This document shows positions 9,817 through 18,761 of a stretch of DNA of 64,000 bases, piece by piece. A model generated the notes under the pieces. The model saw only the letters and a program-made list of their open reading frames with translations, searched no databases and was not told the DNA's origin. The translations under genes and the position numbers were made by a program. The first letter of the stretch is position 1. Every line of letters begins with the position of its first letter. The stretch comes from Zygotorulaspora mrakii (lineage: Eukaryota > Ascomycota > Saccharomycetes > Saccharomycetales > Saccharomycetaceae), in NCBI RefSeq assembly GCF_013402915.1, contig NC_050724.1, positions 868,001-932,000 on the forward strand, read 5' to 3'.

Positions 9817-11808
9817 TCAAGACATTGACCTTAGGACATTGTCGTAAACTTCCAAGAGTTTACTCTTTGAGCTATCAGTCTTTGCCCAGTATTTTTTATA
9901 CTTAGCAACAATATCAACAACAACCTCATTTTTCGTTTTATTGCCGTCACAGATTTTTTTTAGATCTACCTCCATTTCCCTTCTTTGAAATGGTTTTGCA
10001 AATGAGTCTTCCAGCCCAATCGCTTCAAACCCATGAACTAAAGCGACGCCTAGAGTTGTAGGTTGAAGATATGTTTCCTTACCAGATTTTTCACTCTTTA
10101 TATATTTTCTTAATTGAATCTTTTCAATATGTTCAGCAATTGTTGCATCTGTACCAATTCCATTGGCATCCATCAGCATAATCAACTCACTTTCTGTCAT
10201 TGGATTAGGTGGCGAGGTGCTCCCGGAACGCATCTCCGCTTTTTCTATTTTACATTCTTGATTCATTTCTAGTCGTGGTAAGCGTTTCGTCGTTTCCCAT
10301 TTGGCCCAGGGATAAACATCAAGAAAATTTCTTTCAAGTACTATAAGTCCACTCGCAGTGAAAATTTCTTCTGCCCAATCTATTGTTAACGTAGTTGTCT
10401 GTCCCTTAGCATCTGCTGAACAGCACGCCAAAAAGTGTCGAGCTACATATTCGTAAACTCGACGTTCTACAGCTGAAATGTTGGCTTGAGGACCCAAACT
10501 AGTCACTGGATGAATAGGTGGGTGCGCTTTATCATCGTGCGTACCACTTCTTGGAATTGTAAATTTGTTGGTCCCGGGAGAGTCAGAGAGTAGTTCTTCC
10601 GCATACGCAGCCCAAGAAGTCCTCGAATTTTGATCGCTGGTTTCCAACATAGCCTGTTTTTTGACAAGAGATTTTAAATCCATGCTTTGCGGGAAGATAT
10701 CGGTCTCAGTTCTAGGGTATGAAAGAAAGCCTTTTTGATATAACTTCTCAGCAGCATCTAAAGACTCCTTGGCTTTAAGCTTCAAAAATCTTGCGCAATT
10801 TTTCTGTAATTCAACTGTAGTTAGTGGGAGTGGTCTATATTTTGATGTGGGTTTGGATTTTAGATCATTTACCTTGGCTATGTTGCCCGCTTTTTCGATA
10901 CAAACTTCATAGAAGGTCAACACGCTATGTCTATCAAATAAATGGCCTCTTTGCCACTGAAAGGTTGTATTGATATCGCCATCTTTCAGCAGTAATTGAA
11001 TGTACCAGAACTCCTCTGATATAAAATTTCGTATTCTCTCAAACCGATCCACAACAAATCCCAGCGTGGGAAACTGACAGGTGCCATAGGATATTACGAT
11101 TGGGGCATCTTTTTTTTCCCTTGTGTTATTATTGTTATTGTTATTGTTATTGTTGCTATGATGGGAAGGTCGTACAGCACCATTGGCACTCATCACTTTA
11201 TTTCTCATCGTGTCCGTAAGTAGTCTCGTGAAAGTAACACCAGCTCGAAGATCTATTTCCATTCTTGTGCTCACGGCATTCACGCTTCGCATGTCTAGCC
11301 TCTGTGGGTTCCTTGCAGAATGCAAAATGTGACCTCTCTCCAAATGCGAGAATATGGCACGATACATAACAGCTTGAGTCAAGCTACTGTTCCCTCTATT
11401 TGCTTCACGAAAAATCTCCCATCCAATATATTCGCCTTCACGGTCGCAATCCGTCCATATCATTAAAAAATCAGCATTTCTAGCTTCCTTTTTTATATTG
11501 CTCGATATCTTCCTTTGATTGCTATCGAGTACTTCATCGAGCGGCGCATCAAACAGTTCATTTATATTGCATTTCCCCCATCCGTATCGGTCGTTGGCAA
11601 AATCAATCCCCGTTAAATGACCTGCTACACTCGTCATGGTGACTTGGCAGTTGCTGCCATTGCTAATGAAGGGAAAACCATTGAAGTCAAAGTCATAGTT
11701 CTTCACATACATGTATCCTGAGTCACGTGTGTTTAGCCTGCCTCCTCCCAAGATCTGCGAAACAGCCTTAGCAATGGAATTCTTCTCAGCAACGCACAAA
11801 ACTTTCAT
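9817..11808 (-). CDS. TOP3: DNA topoisomerase III
   Basis: A 663-residue type IA topoisomerase. I place the start at the ATG at 11808 because the protein then begins MKVLCVAEKNSIAKA, the family N-terminus; 13 further in-frame codons upstream to 11847 are probably not used. The Toprim acidic motif DCDREG is at 120-125 and the active-site tyrosine at Y364 within SYPRTETD. A run of ten Asn (from an aac-type repeat, about 11125-11155) lies in a variable loop. Top3 works with Sgs1 and Rmi1 to dissolve double Holliday junctions and to suppress hyper-recombination in the nucleus. Length compares well with S. cerevisiae (656). It is convergent with MSC2 with only 67 bases between stops. Confidence 0.96.
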   Translation of the reverse strand: MKVLCVAEKNSIAKAVSQILGGGRLNTRDSGYMYVKNYDFDFNGFPFISNGSNCQVTMTSVAGHLTGIDFANDRYGWGKCNINELFDAPLDEVLDSNQRKISSNIKKEARNADFLMIWTDCDREGEYIGWEIFREANRGNSSLTQAVMYRAIFSHLERGHILHSARNPQRLDMRSVNAVSTRMEIDLRAGVTFTRLLTDTMRNKVMSANGAVRPSHHSNNNNNNNNNNTREKKDAPIVISYGTCQFPTLGFVVDRFERIRNFISEEFWYIQLLLKDGDINTTFQWQRGHLFDRHSVLTFYEVCIEKAGNIAKVNDLKSKPTSKYRPLPLTTVELQKNCARFLKLKAKESLDAAEKLYQKGFLSYPRTETDIFPQSMDLKSLVKKQAMLETSDQNSRTSWAAYAEELLSDSPGTNKFTIPRSGTHDDKAHPPIHPVTSLGPQANISAVERRVYEYVARHFLACCSADAKGQTTTLTIDWAEEIFTASGLIVLERNFLDVYPWAKWETTKRLPRLEMNQECKIEKAEMRSGSTSPPNPMTESELIMLMDANGIGTDATIAEHIEKIQLRKYIKSEKSGKETYLQPTTLGVALVHGFEAIGLEDSFAKPFQRREMEVDLKKICDGNKTKNEVVVDIVAKYKKYWAKTDSSKSKLLEVYDNVLRSMS

Positions 11809-12580
11809 TATGCAGTCAAGGCTGCTCCGCTTCAATCTTATGTGCACCTTTAAGCTGTTATTTTTCTTTGTTTTCTATATCAGATGAATTACGAATTTCA
11901 TTTTTGATCTTTGGCGTTTCATCCGGATGACCGCAGTGAAAGAATAAAGAGAGACAAAGATCACATCATAGTTGCTTCAGTGCTTTCCAAATTCAAAACG
12001 GGAGATGTGGGCTTCTCTCTCCATTACCGGCTTTGATGTTACAACTCTCAACAGACATATTACTCTCATCGAGCTGGTCAGCGAAGAGTATAACTAAAGC
12101 TCGTCGGAAGCGGAGTTTCATGATATGCGACTCATACGCCATTGATGATGTACCAGTACAGATGGCACTGCTTAACAAAATTGGACTATATGTTGTACAA
12201 AGTTGCCCATGACTGTGTGTACATTAGATTTCATTCCATCACATTAGGGGAACGTATATGTACAGGTAGAGTTTCCAACGAGCTAGTACCCTTCACTTTT
12301 CAGATTACCATACTCTGCAAAATCGGACTCAATACACCCAAACGCTACCTGCCACTTTATATGTATTCATTGTGTACTCTGTGGAATGAACATTGACGCC
12401 TGGCTCAAGCTAATCTACCGACCGAAATAATCATATCAGTAAAGCTCAGCGGCTAAATGAATTGATGCATTTTCTAAGGGTGAGTAATCAAAGCGAGTCG
12501 TTTGTGATTGTTTGTAGCGCTTATCCTATATTTTTTGCCTTCAATCAACCTAGTACTTGGAATATTGAGAGAGAAAGCTA

Positions 12581-12793
12581 CTACCAATTACTGAGAACAC
12601 CGTCCTGACCTTCAATGGTCATTTGCGTGTATTTTAAGTCCCCTGGAGTTCTTTGTGCTTTTATACATGTTTCAAACAAAAGTTTAAACAGCTTCAATAG
12701 GTCTTGAACTTTCTCTGTAAGCGACCATGCAATCAATGCTTTTTGAGACGACACAGACTGCCAACCGTTAGTACCGTTATCCCTAAACCAAGA
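12581..12793 (-). pseudogene. Possible decayed coding remnant of unknown origin
   Basis: The minus strand has a 70-codon stretch open from 12793 to a TAG at 12581, with no ATG near its beginning. Its amino-acid make-up is protein-like: WFRDNG, WQSVSSQKALIAW, KVQDLLKLFKLLFE and RTPGDLKY are among the pieces read. The same frame continues upstream toward 12950 with only scattered stops. TACTAAC occurs at about 12770-12776 on the minus strand just before a CAG, so a spliced 3' exon is an alternative, but I find no convincing 5' splice site. I do not recognise the family. Either a relic or a missed spliced gene would explain the unusual length of this gap. Confidence 0.3.
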
Positions 12794-12991
12794 CTAGATT
12801 AGTGGCATAAGCTAGATCCTCTGCCAAAGATAATACACAGTATCATTCAATCATAACCTTCCAACGTCTAGTTCATTGAGCTCCTAAGCTAGAAAATGTT
12901 TTGGATATTCCGATCGAATATTCAGCCTGATATTAACAGTGTTATTGTTAAGCAGACAAACTGTGAAGTTTAACCGCTCAGGGCTGACGCA

Positions 12992-13027
12992 ATCACTCGT
13001 CACGGCTTTTTTTTTTTCAAACTTTTT
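12992..13027 (+). promoter_or_regulatory. Abf1-like site followed by poly(T) tracts
   Basis: ATCACTCGTCACG at 12992-13004 fits RTCAYNNNNNACG, and runs of T follow at once (13007-13017 and 13022-13028). Abf1 site plus poly(dT) is a classic yeast promoter layout. It lies about 380 bases before the EBS1/EST1 start, further than usual, so it may drive a long leader or another transcript. Confidence 0.4.
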
Positions 13028-13386
13028 TTACAGCACAGTGGTGAAAAAGTATCAGAAATATATGAGAATGCAAATGAGTACTTCTAAAAGGTCCATGGTT
13101 TTAAGATATACTGGTAGATCTTTACAATTTGCAGCTACTGAATGCTTATTACTTGAAATATAGTGATAAGAAATTTTACGGTGGAAACCAGTCGAAATCC
13201 GCGTATGCTTGAATGGCCTTTTTAAAGCACGGAAATTTTCTTTTGCCCAAGTTATATGTGTTCAAATACCTCAACAAACAGCCGATAGCCAATTTTTAAA
13301 AAGAAACATAAAATCTAGAATTGTTAAACAGTGGAGGCTCTAGCAAATTCAGAACATTCCAAGACCACGCCCGGAAATATATTTAA

Positions 13387-16026
13387 ATGACAGTAACGCC
13401 TTCCGACGCTGAGAAAAATGTTTGGGATACTATATCAGAGCTGCATAACCAGCTAAATGCTACGATTCAATCAAAACAGATAATAGAAGACTATGCATTG
13501 CTCAGTGGTTTTTTGACTTTTGTCGACTCCAAACTGAGTCGAATGATAAGCGAAAGTCTGCAAATGCAGCAAGCAATCTATGAAGATACTGTGGATAGGG
13601 AAGTGAGTCACTCTCACGTCATTCGCATCGACAATGAAAGTGTTCCATTGATTTTAAGACTATATTGGGAAAAAATATGTCATCCTATCTTCAAATGGTT
13701 CCAAGCATGGAGGGCTGCTTTACTTTCCAAAGACTCTAAGGAACAGCGGAAGCATGTAGAGTTCAGAAAAATGAATTCCAAGTTGACCAAGTTTTTTAAA
13801 TCTGTTCACAAGTTTTACTATAGGATAATCGATGATTTGCTCAGCAAATATGACACGTCTGCGGTTATAGCAGCCGAAATCATCAAGCAACTGTGCGCTG
13901 GTGTCGAAAAGGAAGGAGAAAAAAAAATTGTTTTAGATGCAAAGAGTAACTTTACTATCTTGATAGTGGTATCTTTGCACTCTTGTTTACTGAACTTGGG
14001 CTCAGCACATCGTTACAAGTCGATCGCGGAGAAGTTTTCGAATCATTATGTTTTCCAAGATTTCAAAAAATCCATGAGATATTTGGATTTGGCTTGCCTC
14101 ATTCTCCCTTCAATAGGTGAGGCTCATCTTCAGAAAGGTCTCATTTATGTCCAGATTGAAAGACTGGGAGCCGCTATGTACGAATTTATCAGAAGCTCTT
14201 TGGCTAGAATTCCTAATAATGCTGCACAGGCTAATTTTGCAACTATTATAGCCGAAAAGGATAGTAGATTACGAAAAAGACTCGATATTCTGCTGAAGGA
14301 TATCAATGCTCAGGATCTAAATTCTAGTAGGATTGTAAACAGGGAAATTATTGAGTATTATTTTTTGGCGATATTCGGCTCTTATTTTGCACCTCAATGC
14401 TGGCTCAACTCGGCTAAATCGAAAGAGCTTCAAAATGGTATTAGTTTAGAGTACTTGAAAAAAACTCTCAAGGATAAAATGTCCACGCGATATCTCAAAA
14501 ATATTGATACTATTTACGAGGATTTGATAGTACTTATCGGAGGTTTTGATCTTCTTTTACTCTCTTCCGACAAAGGTAGCAAATGCATTGACATCAAAAC
14601 CATAAGTCTAAAGACCTTAAAGGCAAAGGATCATGCATACTTAGAGTTTGCCTTTAGTTTTGTCACAGATATTTTGAAGATCGTTAGAGAATCCTGGGAA
14701 AAAAATATAGAAAAGTATCAATACTTAGCAATGGTTAGAGTTGTTGAATGTTGGTTGAAATCTAACCGCGCTGTTTTACAATACTCTCATCGTAATGAAT
14801 CTTTTTGTCGCGCTTTGGCTGAACTATTGAACGATATATTGAGAAGTCAAAAAGTTCATTTAGATTCACTAATGCATAGACCGAAAAGGTCTTACTACAT
14901 GGAAGAGGACGTTGACTTGAAAGAAATGTCGACAATAAAGTATGCATTGAGTGATTTCAACGATGACCATATTTTCTCCATGGGTGATTGCACGGATAGA
15001 TCAGCCGGCTTTCCACCTCCTGGCGAAAAGTTGGATGCACAAGCTCAGTCCATTTTGAGATTACAGGCAATATTTGTCTCAGGAAAGAAGTTTCTTGCGA
15101 AAAATAGCTGTGGTGTCGAGTGGAGTAATGAGGATATGGTATTCAAATTCCCAACCAGAGTGAAGCAAGTCAAGAGGTTAAAGCCAGATTCTTGGGCATC
15201 AGTGCTATCAAAAAAAGAACCTGATTCTGTTACTATAGCTGAACAGAAATCTGAACATGATTACATGATCGCACAATTGAAACAAAATGTCGAACGAGGT
15301 GGAACAGACGTCGAGGTGCTTTCTCAAGGGGTATATAGTGGATCTTCTGCCCCAATGCCACCCACTACTTTTACAATCAAACCTAGCTCTAAGTTAACTG
15401 CAGATATATCGAAGTCATCCATATTGAATGCTGCGATAGACGTAATTGAAGAAAATAGTTTATCTTCCACAGATTTAGCAAAGGATGCAGCAACAATCGA
15501 GCAGAAGCTTCAAATTCCTAACTCTCCTGATGTTAATGATAGGCAAGAAATACTTGAGTCAGCCGAACATAAAGCAGCTTACAACGAAAAATCTGAGCAT
15601 TTCAAAAGTATATTCAACTCAGGTGCCTTTGATACAGTAAAAGCATCCGGGTTTCAAGAACAGACTACCCTTCCATCGATTGCACATCCGAGTGCAGCTC
15701 ACAATATAGGTTTCAATCCAGCAATGGCGACAACGGAGCAAGGTGTACAAACACATTCAGCTCAAATGTGGCACCCAGGATATGGAATGTCTCCGATGAT
15801 GAATGTTCCATTAGTTCAAACTCATCACTTTGCAAATGACTCGTCAATTCATGGATGGATAAGTCAGTACCCTCAGCAAGTATTTAACCCACAGGTGCAG
15901 CAACACCAGCAGCAACACCAGCAGTATCCACAACAGCCATATTTCCTGGATTATCATTCAGCAAGTATCCATAGGAACCAGAACAATGTGCATGAAAGTT
16001 CAGTAAACAAGTCTCATCCTATATGA
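13387..16026 (+). CDS. EBS1: Est1/Ebs1/Smg7-family protein
   Basis: An 879-residue protein with the Est1-like helical region (14-3-3-like plus TPR-like repeats, about residues 60-330), including the block HRYKSIAEKFSNHYVFQDFKK region and the repeat around YLDLACLILPSIGEAHLQKG in two parts. A second conserved part follows to about residue 640; the C-terminus is Pro/Gln/His-rich and likely disordered. S. cerevisiae has two descendants, EST1 (telomerase recruitment, YLR233C) and EBS1 (nonsense-mediated decay and translation, YDR206W). A single gene here next to TOP3 on one side and UME6 on the other combines both neighbourhoods, so it is probably the undivided orthologue. Length is nearer Ebs1 (884) than Est1 (699). 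The start is ATG at 13387. Confidence 0.85.
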   Translation: MTVTPSDAEKNVWDTISELHNQLNATIQSKQIIEDYALLSGFLTFVDSKLSRMISESLQMQQAIYEDTVDREVSHSHVIRIDNESVPLILRLYWEKICHPIFKWFQAWRAALLSKDSKEQRKHVEFRKMNSKLTKFFKSVHKFYYRIIDDLLSKYDTSAVIAAEIIKQLCAGVEKEGEKKIVLDAKSNFTILIVVSLHSCLLNLGSAHRYKSIAEKFSNHYVFQDFKKSMRYLDLACLILPSIGEAHLQKGLIYVQIERLGAAMYEFIRSSLARIPNNAAQANFATIIAEKDSRLRKRLDILLKDINAQDLNSSRIVNREIIEYYFLAIFGSYFAPQCWLNSAKSKELQNGISLEYLKKTLKDKMSTRYLKNIDTIYEDLIVLIGGFDLLLLSSDKGSKCIDIKTISLKTLKAKDHAYLEFAFSFVTDILKIVRESWEKNIEKYQYLAMVRVVECWLKSNRAVLQYSHRNESFCRALAELLNDILRSQKVHLDSLMHRPKRSYYMEEDVDLKEMSTIKYALSDFNDDHIFSMGDCTDRSAGFPPPGEKLDAQAQSILRLQAIFVSGKKFLAKNSCGVEWSNEDMVFKFPTRVKQVKRLKPDSWASVLSKKEPDSVTIAEQKSEHDYMIAQLKQNVERGGTDVEVLSQGVYSGSSAPMPPTTFTIKPSSKLTADISKSSILNAAIDVIEENSLSSTDLAKDAATIEQKLQIPNSPDVNDRQEILESAEHKAAYNEKSEHFKSIFNSGAFDTVKASGFQEQTTLPSIAHPSAAHNIGFNPAMATTEQGVQTHSAQMWHPGYGMSPMMNVPLVQTHHFANDSSIHGWISQYPQQVFNPQVQQHQQQHQQYPQQPYFLDYHSASIHRNQNNVHESSVNKSHPI

Positions 16027-16135
16027 CTAAATTATCACATTCAGTTCTCGATTATATGCTCGAATAGATATTTGTTTTATATAATAGTACACTTTATGAC
16101 ATAAGAGAGCTGATACTTCGTTTTTCGTTATCCTA

Positions 16136-18478
16136 TCAACGAAATGGTTTCTTTCTCATAGCATTGCGCTTTGCCTCTTTTGTTTTCTTTTTAATTTCCT
16201 CCAATTTAAGCTGTTTCTTCGCAGGGTCTAATATGAAATCCGGTTTTGCACTACCATAATTACATTCTAAATTCAGTCTCTCACAATTGAAACAATGTGG
16301 CCTTTCTTCTGTACATTTTTTCTTTCTTAAACGGCATATCCAACACCCTGTCCTTGAACGCGATCCCATTGAATTTTTCTTATTGCACCCTTGACTTTCT
16401 GTTTTTGCGGTATATTCTTCATCTTCTTCTTCTTCTTTGGAATCCTCATCATCTCTTCCAGTGTCAGAGTGAAAGTTGTCATCTTTAGACTCCTTTGCCT
16501 TATTGGTTCTATTTCTGGGTCTTCTCCGCCGATTAGGGCTTTCCAGTAATTTGCGCGTAGTTACTCTTTTCCCATTTTTATTCCATGTCACTTCTTTAGT
16601 TACATCTTCTTCTTTGATACTTGTTTTTAATTTCTGTCTTTTGATTACATTAGATGAATTTGTGACATCATTGATATATTTGATATCTCCTTTTTGATTT
16701 TTTTTAGTGTTTGTAAGACCAGCTTTTTCTTCATCATTTTCCAATTCTATTCCTTTTTCATTACCATATTCCTCGTCATCATCCTCGTCATCATTATCAT
16801 CAAGAATAGCACTCTCATCAGTGTCTTCAAGTGGGCTTTCTCTTTGATGTACTCGTATGACTGGTCTAGGAAAATTCTTCACGGACGAAAAAGAAGAAGA
16901 GCCCGGTCGACTTGAACTAGTAGTGTTACTACTATTGTAGGTAGCTTTACTATTTGTGTTATTGTTAGGTGAGAACATTTGAGACCGATCTGAAAATCGC
17001 AAAGGGGTTGACCTCATGTTAGATAGTACAGCAGCAGCAGTTGCCGTTCCAATGTCGTCTTCAAACTTATTCGAATTTGCTCTTGGATTAACTAGAAGTC
17101 TTGTTCTTAGTCCATCAAGTTTCGAATTAATGAATTTTGGAGGGGGAGGTGGTATGAATTTCTCATCTTCTCCTTCAATCGCCACATCACCAAACCGTCT
17201 TGTATCAATAATAGAATCTGCTGAGTCAGCTAAATCCAATTCAGCCCCGCCACCTAGGGAACTACTCATGGAAAGTGCTGATCTGGGCGGCTGTGGTGAT
17301 ATAAATCCGTCTGACGAATACGGTCTTCTATTATTGCTAAAACCTGATCTATCATTTCTGGATAGTTCATTATTCTCGCATGTTATGGGATTATTAGCAT
17401 TTTTGTTGTTCTCGTAGTCACCTTCATGCTTTTCGCTGTTGCCGTTATTCTCAATAAGAGAGTATATCTGTGCATTCTGCTTGGAGTTTATCCATGACGA
17501 GATTCTGATCTTCTCATTGGCCTGATCGTGCTTTACATACGGATCCGTCACAGACCTATCCTTGTCAAAATAAAAAATCGTTGGTGCTATACCGCATTCT
17601 TGACCACTGCTACTACTCCTATCGCCGAACCGCTTTTTCTGTTGCTCGGAGCCCCTTCTCGAAGGACTTCCACTGAGTTCTGAGACTTGTACGTCTCTCT
17701 CACTGCCCTGACTGCTCTGTTCCGTATTTTTCACGTTTTCTCCCAATGATTGTGAGTTGCCACTGCCGCTTGCCCCCAAAGGCTGCAAAGAACCAGAAGA
17801 TCTTGAGTCTGAAGTGTTGAAAAAATTTCTCCTGTTAATTATCGCTATTGGAGAGTTATCATTATCCTGTTGTGACGAGCTTCCGCTCACCGTTCCATCT
17901 TTGTTCTTCACTATCCCAGACGAATGATGTTGTATATGTGAAACCACGTGATCTTTTTCTCCAACACAGGCGGCAACGTTTTCTGGTTTGGGCGGCAAGC
18001 AGCCGCCGTTATCGTCGTTGCGTAGAACGTCGCGTAGACGAATTTGAGGAAAATGCACTGAAGGAGGTCGTAATTCTGGTAAACTAGAGGTCGAAGTCAG
18101 CGAGTCACGAAGCAGGCTGTCTCTAGTAGCTGAACTACAGGTGTCAGTGTGCAAGATTTGGGTAGTTTGCGTCGCGGAATGCTCCAACTGAGGGGAACCA
18201 AGTGGACTCTGAACCGGGGTATTATTAGGCACAAAAGTAGGTTTTGTCATCTCAGAGAGGGACTTATCCACGGAGTTCGTATTTCTATACTGGATAAGAG
18301 GATTTGAAACCTGGGAGCCCCCCTTTGAGCTCATCTCTTCTTCCCTCGAAGCGGTTTTTAGCACCGAATCACCTTCCCCACGCATATCAAATTGGCGCCG
18401 AGTTTCTACCGCAGAAACATCACGGTCAATCCCAAGAGCACTACTCTTAGTCTCAGCCTTATCAGCGCTTGACATCAT
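16136..18478 (-). CDS. UME6: Ume6, C-terminal Zn2Cys6 regulator of meiotic genes
   Basis: A 780-residue protein that is low-complexity for most of its length and ends in a Zn(II)2Cys6 cluster at residues 712-739 (CWIC, KKKC, PHC, FNC, LEC; spacing C-x2-C-x6-C-x6-C-x2-C-x6-C) followed by a basic helix. This C-terminal placement is typical of Ume6. A short amphipathic Ala/Leu helix near residues 475-492 (TATAAAVLSNMRSTP) fits the Sin3-interaction helix. Ume6 binds URS1 (TAGCCGCCGA) and recruits Sin3-Rpd3 and Isw2 to repress early meiotic and metabolic genes, becoming an activator with Ime1. It lies between EBS1 and BNA5 and corresponds to YDR207C. Acidic patches occur near 570-600. Confidence 0.94.
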   Translation of the reverse strand: MMSSADKAETKSSALGIDRDVSAVETRRQFDMRGEGDSVLKTASREEEMSSKGGSQVSNPLIQYRNTNSVDKSLSEMTKPTFVPNNTPVQSPLGSPQLEHSATQTTQILHTDTCSSATRDSLLRDSLTSTSSLPELRPPSVHFPQIRLRDVLRNDDNGGCLPPKPENVAACVGEKDHVVSHIQHHSSGIVKNKDGTVSGSSSQQDNDNSPIAIINRRNFFNTSDSRSSGSLQPLGASGSGNSQSLGENVKNTEQSSQGSERDVQVSELSGSPSRRGSEQQKKRFGDRSSSSGQECGIAPTIFYFDKDRSVTDPYVKHDQANEKIRISSWINSKQNAQIYSLIENNGNSEKHEGDYENNKNANNPITCENNELSRNDRSGFSNNRRPYSSDGFISPQPPRSALSMSSSLGGGAELDLADSADSIIDTRRFGDVAIEGEDEKFIPPPPPKFINSKLDGLRTRLLVNPRANSNKFEDDIGTATAAAVLSNMRSTPLRFSDRSQMFSPNNNTNSKATYNSSNTTSSSRPGSSSFSSVKNFPRPVIRVHQRESPLEDTDESAILDDNDDEDDDEEYGNEKGIELENDEEKAGLTNTKKNQKGDIKYINDVTNSSNVIKRQKLKTSIKEEDVTKEVTWNKNGKRVTTRKLLESPNRRRRPRNRTNKAKESKDDNFHSDTGRDDEDSKEEEEDEEYTAKTESQGCNKKNSMGSRSRTGCWICRLRKKKCTEERPHCFNCERLNLECNYGSAKPDFILDPAKKQLKLEEIKKKTKEAKRNAMRKKPFR

Positions 18479-18626
18479 TGTCCCCTAGAAGGTAGCCAGC
18501 GCCTCGTATGGAAATATTGGGTAACAGGTCTGTATAATCTATATTCTTTTCTCAGCCATGAAAAATGGGCATAACATGTTTTTTGTTTTAACCGAGGAGG
18601 GCCGCTAGGCCGCGCATAAAAGGCGC

Positions 18627-18633
18627 TTACCCG
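18627..18633 (+). promoter_or_regulatory. Reb1-type site in the UME6-BNA5 divergent promoter
   Basis: A perfect TTACCCG core is read in the 283-base gap between UME6 and the chosen BNA5 start, with a GC-rich flank. It could keep the shared promoter nucleosome-free. Motif match only. Confidence 0.5.
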
Positions 18634-18761
18634 GCATGTTTAATACAGGTTGGAAACGTTCGTGAAATGACTGGACCTTATTACCAAGGTTGCCTGATTT
18701 ATTGAACTCTTTTGGAACAGGTTTTGAAGACTCTGTGAGATTTAGTCAGTGTTGGCGAAAA

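Larger units (their letters stand above)
11809..13386. other. 1.6 kb intergenic region between TOP3 and EBS1/EST1
   Basis: This is long for such a compact region. It holds an Abf1-like site with T-tracts near 12992-13030 and, on the minus strand, coding-like but stop-interrupted reading frames (see the pseudogene entry). Short open frames at 11993-12178 (minus) and 12142-12396 (plus) have no features I recognise. A 33-codon frame with ATG at 13062 is present but I see no support for it. Confidence 0.5.

Noticed and set aside
12446..12455. TCAGCGGCTA, nine of ten bases of inverted URS1
   Set aside because: One mismatch in the core and no clear target gene near; the perfect site upstream of ADR1 is the only one reported.
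13062..13163. 33-codon frame after the Abf1/poly(T) element
   Set aside because: Short, no recognised similarity; kept only as a remark until transcription data exist.
18003..18011. AGCCGCCGT inside UME6
   Set aside because: Imperfect URS1 within coding sequence; no reason to expect regulation.
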